NCBI GenBank assembly: GCA_902482185.1
Contig: CABSZR010000020.1
Coordinates: 1-12,357 of the forward strand
DNA length: 12,357 bases
From: an uncultured Collinsella sp.
GTDB taxonomy: Bacteria > Actinomycetota > Coriobacteriia > Coriobacteriales > Coriobacteriaceae
Direction: 5' to 3'
Shown here: positions 6,197 to 12,357 of the stretch, piece by piece
Position numbering within the stretch: position 1 is the stretch's first letter
How the letters are laid out: the number at the start of each line of letters is the position of its first letter
Notes under the pieces: generated by a model
What the model was told of the DNA's origin: nothing
What the model saw: only the letters and a program-made list of their open reading frames with translations
Databases searched by the model: none
Translations under genes and position numbers: made by a program

Positions 6197-8251
6197 ATGA
6201 CTATGCAAAAAGACATGATGGGCCGCGCGGTCCGCGACTCGTTTGCCAAGCTGGATCCTCGCGTCCAGATTCAAAACCCGGTCATGTTTCTGGTGTGGCT
6301 TTCCGCCGTCATGACCTCCGTCCTGGCCGTCGCTTCCATTTTCGGTGTGCAGGACGCGGGTGTGCCCACCTACTATGTGGTCGCCATCGCGGTCATCCTG
6401 TGGCTTACCGACCTGTTCTCGAACTTCGCCGAGGCGCTTGCCGAGGGTCGCGGTAAAGCCCAGGCCGATTCCCTGCGTGCGGCCAAGAAGGATGTCGAGG
6501 CCCATCGCATCGAGTCCGTTGAGGACAAGGAGCACTTCACCGTCGTTCCCGGCACCGAGCTCACGCGCGGCGACCTGGTGATCGTACGCGCCGGCGAGCA
6601 GATTCCCGGCGACGGCGACGTCATCGAGGGCGCTGCTTCCGTTGACGAGTCCGCCATCACCGGCGAGTCCGCCCCCGTGGTCCGCGAGGCCGGCGGCGAC
6701 CGCTCTGCCGTTACCGGCGGTACCACGGTGCTGTCCGACTGGATCATCGTCAAGATCTCCAGTGAGCCCGGCCAGAGCTTCCTGGACAAGATGATCGCGA
6801 TGGTCGAGGGTGCCGCGCGCAAGAAGACCCCTAACGAGATCGCTCTGGAGATCTTCCTGGTGGCCCTCTCCATCGTCTTTATCCTGGTCACGCTGGCCCT
6901 GTATTGTTACTCCTGCTTCTCGGTCGGTCTTAACGACATGGACAACCCCACGGCCGTGACCACGCTCGTGGCGCTGCTCGTGTGCCTGGCTCCTACTACC
7001 ATCGGCGCCCTTCTTTCCGCCATCGGCATCGCCGGCATGAGCCGTCTGAACGAGGCCAACGTGCTGGCCATGTCCGGCCGCGCCATCGAGGCCGCCGGCG
7101 ACGTCGACATCCTCATGCTCGACAAGACCGGCACCATCACCCTGGGTAACCGCCAAGCCGCCGAGTTCATCCCGGTCGACGGCATCGATCCCGCGGAGCT
7201 GGCCGATGCCGCCCAGCTTTCCTCGCTGGCCGACGAGACCCCCGAAGGCCGTTCCATCGTCGTGCTCGCCAAGGAGCAGTTCGGTCTGCGCGGCCGCACA
7301 CTCGAGGATAAGGGTATGGAGTTCATCCCCTTCACCGCGGCGACCCGCATGTCCGGTGTGAACTACGAGGGCAATGAGATCCGCAAGGGCGCTGCCGATT
7401 CCGTGCGCACCTATGTGGAGGCAGCCGGTGGCGTGTTCTCCCAGGAGTGCGACGAGGCCGTCGAGCGCATCGCCAAGGCCGGCGGCACCCCGCTGGTCGT
7501 GACCAAGAACTGCCGCGTGCTGGGCGTCGTCTACCTTAAGGACATCATCAAGTCCGGCGTGAAGGAGAAGTTCGCCGACCTGCGCAAGATGGGCATCAAG
7601 ACCATCATGGTGACGGGCGACAACCCACTCACCGCCGCGGCAATCGCCGCCGAGGCCGGCGTTGACGACTTCCTGGCCGAGGCCACCCCTGAGGGCAAGC
7701 TCGAGAAGATCCGCGAGTTCCAGCGTGAGGGCCACCTGGTCGCCATGACCGGCGACGGCACCAACGACGCGCCGGCGCTGGCGCAGGCGGATGTCGCCGT
7801 GGCCATGAACACGGGCACCCAGGCTGCCAAGGAGGCCGGCAACATGGTCGACCTCGACTCCAGCCCCACCAAGCTCATCGAGGTCGTGCGTATCGGCAAG
7901 CAGCTGCTCATGACCCGCGGTTCGCTCACGACCTTCTCGGTCGCCAACGACATGGCGAAGTACTTCGCTATCATCCCGGCCCTGTTCTCGCCGATCTACC
8001 CGGGCCTTGGCGCGCTCAACATCCTCGGTCTGGCAAGCCCGCTGTCCGCGGTTCTTTCGGCCATCATCTATAACGCGCTCGTTATCGTCGCGCTGATCCC
8101 GGCCGCGCTGAAGGGCGTTAAGTACCGCGAGGTCCCGTCCGGACAGCTGCTGACCCACAACCTGCTCGTATGGGGTCTGGGCGGCATCGTTGCCCCGTTC
8201 GCATTTATCAAGCTCATCGACATGCTGCTCGCGTTCTGCGGCATTATGTAA
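6197..8251 (+). CDS. kdpB: KdpB, P-type ATPase subunit of the K+ transporter
   Basis: The 684-residue protein is the ATP-hydrolysing subunit of KdpFABC (class P1A ATPase), close to the 682 residues of E. coli KdpB. Motifs in order are: actuator-domain TGES (155-158), membrane [11 protein letters not shown] (263-273) in place of the usual CLIPTTIG form, phosphorylation motif DKTGT with D309, nucleotide-binding KGAA (397-400), TGDN (473-476) and hinge GDGTNDAPA (519-527). The charged pair D585/K588 in [10 protein letters not shown] matches the coupling residues D583/K586 of E. coli. S158 in TGES is the residue whose phosphorylation switches off the E. coli pump at high K+ (S162 there), so that control could operate here. 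The start follows AAGGAGG at 6180-6186. kdpC begins 12 bases after the stop. Confidence 0.98.
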   Translation: MTMQKDMMGRAVRDSFAKLDPRVQIQNPVMFLVWLSAVMTSVLAVASIFGVQDAGVPTYYVVAIAVILWLTDLFSNFAEALAEGRGKAQADSLRAAKKDVEAHRIESVEDKEHFTVVPGTELTRGDLVIVRAGEQIPGDGDVIEGAASVDESAITGESAPVVREAGGDRSAVTGGTTVLSDWIIVKISSEPGQSFLDKMIAMVEGAARKKTPNEIALEIFLVALSIVFILVTLALYCYSCFSVGLNDMDNPTAVTTLVALLVCLAPTTIGALLSAIGIAGMSRLNEANVLAMSGRAIEAAGDVDILMLDKTGTITLGNRQAAEFIPVDGIDPAELADAAQLSSLADETPEGRSIVVLAKEQFGLRGRTLEDKGMEFIPFTAATRMSGVNYEGNEIRKGAADSVRTYVEAAGGVFSQECDEAVERIAKAGGTPLVVTKNCRVLGVVYLKDIIKSGVKEKFADLRKMGIKTIMVTGDNPLTAAAIAAEAGVDDFLAEATPEGKLEKIREFQREGHLVAMTGDGTNDAPALAQADVAVAMNTGTQAAKEAGNMVDLDSSPTKLIEVVRIGKQLLMTRGSLTTFSVANDMAKYFAIIPALFSPIYPGLGALNILGLASPLSAVLSAIIYNALVIVALIPAALKGVKYREVPSGQLLTHNLLVWGLGGIVAPFAFIKLIDMLLAFCGIM

Positions 8252-8253
8252 GT

Positions 8254-8258
8254 GGAGG
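8254..8258 (+). promoter_or_regulatory. Ribosome binding site that sets the kdpC start
   Basis: GGAGG lies five bases before the ATG at 8264. An in-frame GTG at 8252 would overlap this site and add four residues, so the ATG is preferred. Confidence 0.75.
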
Positions 8259-8263
8259 TTTGT

Positions 8264-8854
8264 ATGTTCAAAGGTATCGCATCGCGCGCACTTGGCGTGT
8301 TCGCGCTGTTTACCATCGTCTGCGGCCTGGGGTACACGCTCGTGGTGACCGGCGTCGTGCAGCTTGCGTTTCCGTACCAGGCGAACGGATCGCTTATTAC
8401 GGTCGACGGCAAGGTTGTGGGTTCCGAGCTCATCGGCCAGAACTTCGATGACGAAGCCCACATGTGGGGTCGTATCCAGAACGTGTCAATTGTCGAAGGC
8501 GAAGACGGCGAGCTCATGGCGTATGGTGCCCCGTCCAACCTGTCCCCGGCGAGTGAGGAGTATCGGCAGCTGATAGATGCGCGCGTGAAGAAGATCCGCG
8601 CCGCCAATCCCGATGCCGATATGGACGCTGTGCCCGTCGACCTGGTGACGTGTTCGGGGTCCGGCCTCGACCCGGAGATCTCTCCGGATGCCGCCGAGTA
8701 CCAGGTCCCGCGCCTTGCCAAGGCCACGGGCAAAAGTGAGGACGAGGTGCGCGACATCATCGCCGCGTGCACCAAGGGCCGTTTCCTCGGCGTGTTCGGC
8801 GAGCCCACGGTCAACGTGCTCAAGGTGAACCTTATGCTGGACGGCGCACTGTAG
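8264..8854 (+). CDS. kdpC: KdpC, accessory subunit of the K+-transporting ATPase
   Basis: The 196-residue protein has one N-terminal membrane helix (about 11-35) and an extracytoplasmic domain, as in E. coli KdpC (190 residues). Family signatures are NGSLI (41-45), GSELIGQNF (53-61), ARVKKIRAANPDA (107-119), the highly conserved SGSGLDPEISPDAA (131-144) followed by QVPR, and the C-terminal VNVLKVNLMLD. KdpC anchors to KdpA and KdpB and stabilises the complex during K+ uptake. A VDGKVV segment (47-52) between NGSLI and GSELIG also occurs in the KdpA insertion (see findings). It is the last gene of the operon. The next plus-strand gene starts 244 bases on, after palindromic element copy 2. Confidence 0.96.
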   Translation: MFKGIASRALGVFALFTIVCGLGYTLVVTGVVQLAFPYQANGSLITVDGKVVGSELIGQNFDDEAHMWGRIQNVSIVEGEDGELMAYGAPSNLSPASEEYRQLIDARVKKIRAANPDADMDAVPVDLVTCSGSGLDPEISPDAAEYQVPRLAKATGKSEDEVRDIIAACTKGRFLGVFGEPTVNVLKVNLMLDGAL

Positions 8855-8870
8855 GTGAGGGAGTGGCGGA

Positions 8871-8900
8871 TGAGGGCATGACTGACTATCTGAGCCCTCA
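8871..8900 (+). repeat. Inverted repeat after kdpC
   Basis: TGAGGGC (8871-8877) and GCCCTCA (8894-8900) can form a seven-pair stem with a 16-base loop, 16 bases after the kdpC stop. There is no T run, so it is not a standard terminator by itself. It may slow RNA decay or polymerase ahead of element copy 2. Confidence 0.35.
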
Positions 8901-8912
8901 ATTCCACCCCGC

Positions 8913-8988
8913 CCATCAGTTGCGGTGAAATACGGACTGTTTTGGCTGTCAAAAGTCTCATCTACTCCGTATTCCACCGCAACTTTTT
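8913..8988 (+). repeat. Dispersed palindromic element, copy 2
   Basis: This is the near-identical partner of copy 1 (72 of 76 bases). Left arm 8919-8936 and right arm 8966-8983 match the copy 1 arms exactly. Three of the four differences are transitions in the centre (8955, 8957 and 8960) and one is at 8918, before the left arm. That last change adds one A:T pair to the stem (8918/8984). The inner inverted repeat is TTTTG/CAAAA around GCTGT. T5 follows at 8984-8988. It lies between kdpC and the FMN oxidoreductase gene, both on the plus strand. Confidence 0.9.
8918..8988 (+). terminator. Probable kdpFABC terminator formed by palindromic element copy 2
   Basis: A 19-position stem with one A:C mismatch is followed by T5 on the plus strand, 64 bases after the kdpC stop. 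It is the only structure with a T run between kdpC and the next gene, so it probably ends the kdp transcript. The long centre makes strength uncertain. Confidence 0.5.
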
Positions 8989-9084
8989 GGGGTTGAGCAG
9001 AGACTGGGGGAGCGCGTACGGTCGGGTTCTGCGCGGATACTGATACGATAGGTACGTCAGCAACTGCCGCCGAGCGGCTCAAAT

Positions 9085-9091
9085 GAAAGGA
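9085..9091 (+). promoter_or_regulatory. Ribosome binding site of the FMN/FAD oxidoreductase gene
   Basis: GAAAGGA lies seven bases before the ATG at 9099 and fits the start of the recognised OYE barrel (FSPIKVGTTEVKNRVFMPP). A weak GATACT / TACGAT pair at 9036-9049 could hold a -10 box, but no credible -35 accompanies it. Confidence 0.65.
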
Positions 9092-9098
9092 ACCCTGT

Positions 9099-11048
9099 AT
9101 GGAGTCCTCTGCCTATCCAATGCTCTTTAGCCCGATCAAGGTCGGTACGACCGAGGTCAAGAACCGCGTCTTTATGCCGCCGGTGTCCACGAACCTGGCC
9201 GATCATGGCTATGTGACCGACGACTTGGTCGATCATTACCGTGCCCGTGCCAAGGGCGGCGTTGGCCTGATCATCACCGAGGTCGTGACGGTCGAGCCCA
9301 CCTATACCTATCTGCCGGGTGACATGTGCTGCTACGACGACACGTTTATCCCTGGCTGGGAAAAGCTCGCCGCCGCCGTGCATGAGTATGGCTGCAAGAT
9401 CATGCCGCAGCTCTTCCATCCCGCCTACATGGCCTTTAACATTCCGGGCACACCGCGCCTGATCGCTCCGTCCTTTGTGGGCCCGTCTTACGCCCGCGAG
9501 GCACCGCGCTCCATCACGGTTGACGAGATTCACGAGCTCACGCATCAGTTTGGCGACGCCGCCGTGCGTATGCAGAAGGCTGGTGTCGATGGCGTCGAGG
9601 TCCACGCAGCGCACGCTCACGGTATGCTCGGCGGTTTTTTGACTCCGCTCTACAACAAACGCACCGACGAGTACGGCGGCTCGCTCGACGCCCGCATGCG
9701 CTTCTTGCTCGAGGTCATCGCCGAGATTCGCGAGCGCTGCGGCAAGGACTTCATCATCGACGTCCGTATTTCGGGCGATGAGTACACCGATGGCGGCCTG
9801 ACCCTCAACGACATGATCTACGTCTCGCGTCGCCTGGAGAAGGCCGGCGTCGACATGATTCATGTCTCGGGCGGCACCACCATCAAGCGCGGCTCCGCGA
9901 TTCCCGCTGCCGGTACCCAGCAAGCCTCGCACGCCGCCTGCTCGCGCGAGATCAAAAAGCACGTCAACATTCCCGTTGCCACCGTCGGCCGCATCAACGA
10001 GGCCTGGATCGCCGAGGAGCTGATCGAGGACGGTGCTGCCGATATCTGCATGATGGGTCGCGCCAATCTGTGCGATGCCGAGTTCTGCAACAAGGCCGCT
10101 GCCGGCAACGCCGACGACATCCGCCCCTGCATTGGCTGCCTGCGCTGCCTGAACGGCATTATGTTCGGCAAGCGCATCTCCTGCACTGTCAACCCGGACG
10201 TGGAGCGCGACGAGGCCGGTTACGAGCCTGCCGCCGAGGCCAAGAACGTACTGGTTGTGGGCGCTGGTCCTGCGGGTATGGAGGCAGCCTACATTGCCGC
10301 CAAGCGCGGCCACAACGTGGTGCTCGTGGATAAGCAGGATGAGCCGGGCGGCGAGATGCGCATCGCGGCCGTTCCGCCGGCAAAGCAGGAACTCACCCGC
10401 GTGATCAAGTATCAGTACCGTCGCCTGGCCGAGGCGGGCGTGAAGTGCGTCTTTGGTACCGAGCTTACTGCCGAGGACATTCAGCGTGACTACGCGGGCT
10501 ACGAGGTCGTCCTGGCTTATGGCGCCGAGCCCATCGCCCCGGCCTTCATGCAGGGCTTTAAGCAGGTTATGACAGCTGACGACCTGCTGGGCGGCAAGGC
10601 TTTCCCGGGCAAGAAGATCGTCATCGTGGGCGGCGGCACCGTCGGTTGCGAGACGGCCGATTACCTGGCCCCGTTGGTCAACGACCTGTCGCCGGCCAAT
10701 CGCGATGTCACCGTTATCGAGATGACCAAGACGCTCGCCGCCAACGAGGGCGGCGCCGGTCGCGCGGTGCTCATCACGCGCATGCTCTCCAAGGGCGTCC
10801 ACGTGCTGACCGAGGCCAAGGTGACCGAGATCACAGAGGACACCATCAGTTACGAAAAGGATGGCGAGGTCCACACCATCACCGGTGCCGATACGCTGGT
10901 GCTTGCCATGGGCTATCGTCCCAATACCAAGCTGGCCGAAGACCTTGCCGCTGCCGGTGTTGCCACCCACGTGCTGGGCGATGCCAACAAGTGCGGCAAC
11001 ATCCGCGACGCCATCGGCGATGGCTACAAGGTTGCCTGCGAGCTCTAG
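9099..11048 (+). CDS. Old-yellow-enzyme / 2,4-dienoyl-CoA-reductase-family FMN, FeS, FAD oxidoreductase
   Basis: The 649-residue cytoplasmic flavoprotein has the layout of FadH, BaiCD/BaiH, enoate reductases and trimethylamine dehydrogenase. An N-terminal FMN-binding TIM barrel (about 8-335) shows KNRVFMPP (21-28), the H169/H172 substrate pair and the NKRTDEYGGS signature (186-195). A 4Fe-4S motif has C344, C347, C350 and C362. A C-terminal FAD/NAD(P) region has Rossmann loops VVGAGPAGMEAA (386-397) and VIVGGGTVGCE (508-518). Electrons should pass from NAD(P)H via FAD and FeS to FMN and then to an activated C=C bond. The barrel Tyr that donates a proton in OYE1 (Y196) appears replaced by H174. 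The gene stands alone with its own ribosome site, so context does not reveal the substrate. Candidates are enoates, enones or steroid-type compounds. Family certain, substrate unknown. Confidence 0.93.
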   Translation: MESSAYPMLFSPIKVGTTEVKNRVFMPPVSTNLADHGYVTDDLVDHYRARAKGGVGLIITEVVTVEPTYTYLPGDMCCYDDTFIPGWEKLAAAVHEYGCKIMPQLFHPAYMAFNIPGTPRLIAPSFVGPSYAREAPRSITVDEIHELTHQFGDAAVRMQKAGVDGVEVHAAHAHGMLGGFLTPLYNKRTDEYGGSLDARMRFLLEVIAEIRERCGKDFIIDVRISGDEYTDGGLTLNDMIYVSRRLEKAGVDMIHVSGGTTIKRGSAIPAAGTQQASHAACSREIKKHVNIPVATVGRINEAWIAEELIEDGAADICMMGRANLCDAEFCNKAAAGNADDIRPCIGCLRCLNGIMFGKRISCTVNPDVERDEAGYEPAAEAKNVLVVGAGPAGMEAAYIAAKRGHNVVLVDKQDEPGGEMRIAAVPPAKQELTRVIKYQYRRLAEAGVKCVFGTELTAEDIQRDYAGYEVVLAYGAEPIAPAFMQGFKQVMTADDLLGGKAFPGKKIVIVGGGTVGCETADYLAPLVNDLSPANRDVTVIEMTKTLAANEGGAGRAVLITRMLSKGVHVLTEAKVTEITEDTISYEKDGEVHTITGADTLVLAMGYRPNTKLAEDLAAAGVATHVLGDANKCGNIRDAIGDGYKVACEL

Positions 11049-11102
11049 TCAACTCCTTGATGCATGGGGGACCTGTCTCCGCGGCGTCAGTCGGTAGATA
11101 GC

Positions 11103-11143
11103 AAAAAGCGGCGGTCGTCCCGTACATGGGACGACCGCCGCTT
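11103..11143 (-). terminator. Strong intrinsic terminator of the isomerase transcript
   Basis: AAGCGGCGGTCGTCCC (11106-11121) and its exact complement (11128-11143) form a perfect 16-pair GC-rich stem with a six-base loop. On the minus strand the stem runs into five Ts (positions 11107-11103), 25 bases after the isomerase stop codon. This is a textbook intrinsic terminator for the minus-strand gene. On the plus strand the stem lies 57 bases after the oxidoreductase stop but has no T run, so it could only partly stop that transcript. Confidence 0.93.
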
Positions 11144-11168
11144 GCGTTAGCTGCAATAGGTCGTGCGA

Positions 11169-11810
11169 TTAGAGGCCCAGGATCTCCTTGACCTTGGCGA
11201 TGATGGCCTCGTCGGTTGCGTTGGCAAAGAAGTACTCCTGGAAGTGTTCGCCGGCAAGTGCGCCCTTCACCAGGTCCTGATCGATCTCGCCCAGAACGTC
11301 GACGAGCGGACGCATAGTCACAGCGCGGACGCCGTCGAGGATCTTCTTGTTGCGCTGCTCGGGCTCAACACGCTCGGCAGGATAGCCGTTGCCCGAACCA
11401 AAGCCAAAGAGCTTCTCAAAGGTGTACTCGAGGTTGAGCTCCTGGCCCCAGCCGTTCTTGAGGGCGAAGGGCATGGCGACAGCGTTACCGTCGTTGACCT
11501 GGGCAAAGGTGTAGGCATCGAGCGGGTCGGCAACATGGCCGCACAGCACGCCGGGGAAGGAGTTGCAGGCGAGCATGGCGCCCTCGCCGGTGCCACAGCC
11601 GGTCACGACGTAGTCGGCAGCGCCGGAGTTGAGCAGCACGGCGGCCAGGATGCCGTTCTGCACATAGGTGAGGGGCTTGGAGTCGGCGTCGGCATACATG
11701 CCATAGTTAAAGACGGTGTGGCCCATGGGCTCGACAACCTTCTTAAGGGCAGCCTCGATCATAGGGTTCTTGGAGTTCTGAGAGTTTTCGTTGATCAGAG
11801 CGATTTTCAT
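11169..11810 (-). CDS. RpiB/LacA/LacB-family sugar-phosphate isomerase, DhuI-like
   Basis: The 213-residue protein starts MKIALINENSQNS, the Rossmann-like first strand of the RpiB family. It carries the family core GCGTGEGAMLACNSFPG (71-87), with C72 at the position of the catalytic Cys of ribose-5-phosphate isomerase B. It is longer than classic RpiB (about 150 residues); residues from about 150 form an extra C-terminal tail. Downstream (on its strand) of an SDR dehydrogenase, it matches the pattern of streptococcal DhuI, an RpiB-fold isomerase acting on 4-deoxy-5-keto-uronate released from glycosaminoglycan disaccharides. A simple pentose- or galactose-6-phosphate isomerase cannot be excluded. 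The ribosome site AGGAAGG (11820-11826) lies nine bases before the ATG. A strong terminator follows. Family is sure; the DhuI role is inference. Confidence 0.88.
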   Translation of the reverse strand: MKIALINENSQNSKNPMIEAALKKVVEPMGHTVFNYGMYADADSKPLTYVQNGILAAVLLNSGAADYVVTGCGTGEGAMLACNSFPGVLCGHVADPLDAYTFAQVNDGNAVAMPFALKNGWGQELNLEYTFEKLFGFGSGNGYPAERVEPEQRNKKILDGVRAVTMRPLVDVLGEIDQDLVKGALAGEHFQEYFFANATDEAIIAKVKEILGL

Positions 11811-11819
11811 TGCGAATTA

Positions 11820-11826
11820 CCTTCCT
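11820..11826 (-). promoter_or_regulatory. Ribosome binding site of the RpiB-family isomerase gene
   Basis: The minus strand reads AGGAAGG, nine bases before the ATG at 11810. It lies only ten bases from palindromic element copy 3, whose folding could therefore reach close to the translation start. Confidence 0.75.
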
Positions 11827-11835
11827 ATTTCTAAC

Positions 11836-11898
11836 TTGCGGTGGAATACGGACTGTTTTGCCTGATAGAAGCCAAAACCAATCCTTATCTCACCGCAA
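11836..11898. repeat. Dispersed palindromic element, diverged copy 3
   Basis: The left arm TTGCGGTGGAATACGGA (11836-11852) pairs with 11882-11898 at 14 of 17 positions. The plus-strand left half keeps the family sequence through GGACTGTTTTG with one change relative to copies 1 and 2. Internally GTTTTG (11855-11860) is complementary to CAAAAC (11874-11879), so the inner hairpin is stronger and the whole unit approaches one long imperfect palindrome with a short loop. Neither side has a T run. It lies in the 140-base gap between two minus-strand genes. Confidence 0.8.
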
Positions 11899-11936
11899 CT
11901 CAAATGAAAAACGAGTGGATGAAACCTGATGTGGGC

Positions 11937-11946
11937 AGTTGCGGTG
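11937..11946 (+). repeat. Isolated half-copy of the palindromic element arm
   Basis: AGTTGCGGTG repeats the outer tip of the left arm. It is the exact inverse of CACCGCAACT at 11891-11900, the outer tip of copy 3's right arm. It sits four bases beyond the SDR stop codon. It could be the remnant of a further copy or an alternative pairing partner for copy 3. Confidence 0.6.
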
Positions 11947-11950
11947 ACGC

Positions 11951-12357
11951 TTATTGAGGCTGCTTTCCAATGTATGCGAGGATGCCGCCGTCGACGTAGA
12001 GGATGTGGCCGTTGACGAAGTTCGACGCGTCGGAAGCCAGGAACACGGCGGGGCCCTTCAGGTCCTCGGGCGTGCCCCAACGGGCGGCCGGCGTCTTGGC
12101 AATGATGAACTGGTCAAACGGGTGGCGGCTGCCGTCGGGCTGCGTCTCGCGCAGCGGTGCGGTTTGCGGCGTGGCGATGTAGCCGGGCCCAATGCCGTTG
12201 CACTGGATATTGGCCTCGCCAAACTCCGAGCAGATGTTCTTGGTGAGCATCTTCAGGCCGCCCTTGGCCGCGGCATAGCCGGCGATGGTCTCGCGGCCCA
12301 GCTCACTCATCATCGAGCAGATGTTGATGATCTTGCCGTGGCCCTTGGCGATCATGC
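11951..12357 (-). CDS. SDR-family dehydrogenase, KduD/DhuD or gluconate 5-dehydrogenase type (5' end outside window)
   Basis: The C-terminal half of a short-chain dehydrogenase/reductase is visible, at least 134 residues up to the stop; the family is usually about 260-270, so the N-terminal NAD(P)-binding half lies beyond the window. The catalytic Ser is in NICSMMSELG and the YxxxK pair in GYAAAKGG. The remainder (GPGYIATPQTAPLRE, TPAARWGTPEDLKGPAVFLA, VNGHILYVDGG) closely resembles proteins annotated as gluconate 5-dehydrogenase or 2-deoxy-D-gluconate 3-dehydrogenase (KduD), and streptococcal DhuD. Such enzymes reduce a keto-deoxy sugar acid, or oxidise gluconate, with NAD(P)H. Co-orientation with the DhuI-like isomerase 140 bases downstream favours the DhuD/KduD role: diketo-deoxygluconate to 2-keto-3-deoxygluconate. 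The ATG at 12355 is internal, not the start. Confidence 0.88.
   Translation of the reverse strand, partial: MIAKGHGKIINICSMMSELGRETIAGYAAAKGGLKMLTKNICSEFGEANIQCNGIGPGYIATPQTAPLRETQPDGSRHPFDQFIIAKTPAARWGTPEDLKGPAVFLASDASNFVNGHILYVDGGILAYIGKQPQ

Noticed and set aside
6095..8461. A 788-codon open frame on the minus strand across the whole of kdpB
   Set aside because: It mirrors a GC-rich, strongly codon-biased gene, spans the kdpA/kdpB and kdpB/kdpC junctions, and its translation is low-complexity (rich in G, H, D, R, L) with no recognisable domain. KdpB is certain on the other strand.
9057..10970. A 637-codon minus-strand open frame opposite the oxidoreductase
   Set aside because: Shadow of a codon-biased gene; the plus-strand protein has clear FMN, FeS and FAD motifs.
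11163..11834. A 223-codon plus-strand open frame opposite the RpiB-family isomerase
   Set aside because: It runs nearly frame-for-frame against a recognised enzyme with a good ribosome site and terminator; it has no domain of its own.

Overview
The window is a GC-rich stretch of bacterial chromosome. The divergent kdpDE / kdpFABC arrangement (also seen in mycobacteria), the codon use, and the presence of GltD-like, enoate-reductase-like and uronate-catabolism genes suggest an anaerobic gut actinobacterium of the Coriobacteriia, Collinsella-like. That placement is an inference from style; there is no rRNA or other marker gene to confirm it.

Layout. (1) At 2-493 (+) lies the C-terminal end of a GltD-like FAD/NAD(P) oxidoreductase, cut by the window edge. 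(2) At 590-4022 (-) are kdpE and kdpD, overlapping by 8 bases. (3) A 244-base divergent control region (4023-4266) holds a direct repeat that looks like a response-regulator site, and three hairpins ahead of kdpF. (4) At 4267-8854 (+) is the K+-transport operon kdpF-kdpA-kdpB-kdpC, including the 28-residue KdpF. (5) At 9099-11048 (+) is a stand-alone old-yellow-enzyme / 2,4-dienoyl-CoA-reductase-type FMN, FeS and FAD oxidoreductase. (6) A strong intrinsic terminator at 11103-11143 serves the minus strand. (7) At 11169-11810 (-) is an RpiB/LacA/LacB-type isomerase, preceded in its transcript by an SDR dehydrogenase (11951 to the window end, cut). This pair resembles the streptococcal DhuD/DhuI pair, which takes unsaturated-uronate breakdown products to 2-keto-3-deoxygluconate.

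How the genes work together. KdpD senses K+ limitation or turgor and phosphorylates KdpE, which should bind in the divergent region and induce KdpFABC. KdpA is the channel-like K+ subunit, KdpB the P-type ATPase, and KdpC and KdpF are accessory subunits. The SDR and the isomerase probably act in consecutive steps of one sugar-acid pathway.

The most notable signal outside genes is a dispersed palindromic element. Two 76-base copies (504-579, 8913-8988) differ at four positions, with identical 18-base stem arms. A diverged third copy (11836-11898) lies between the SDR and the isomerase, followed by an isolated half-copy at 11937-11946. The first two copies end in T5 and look like plus-strand terminators. 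The third lacks a T run, so the family is not explained simply as terminators. No CRISPR array, transposase, phage gene, tRNA or rRNA was seen.
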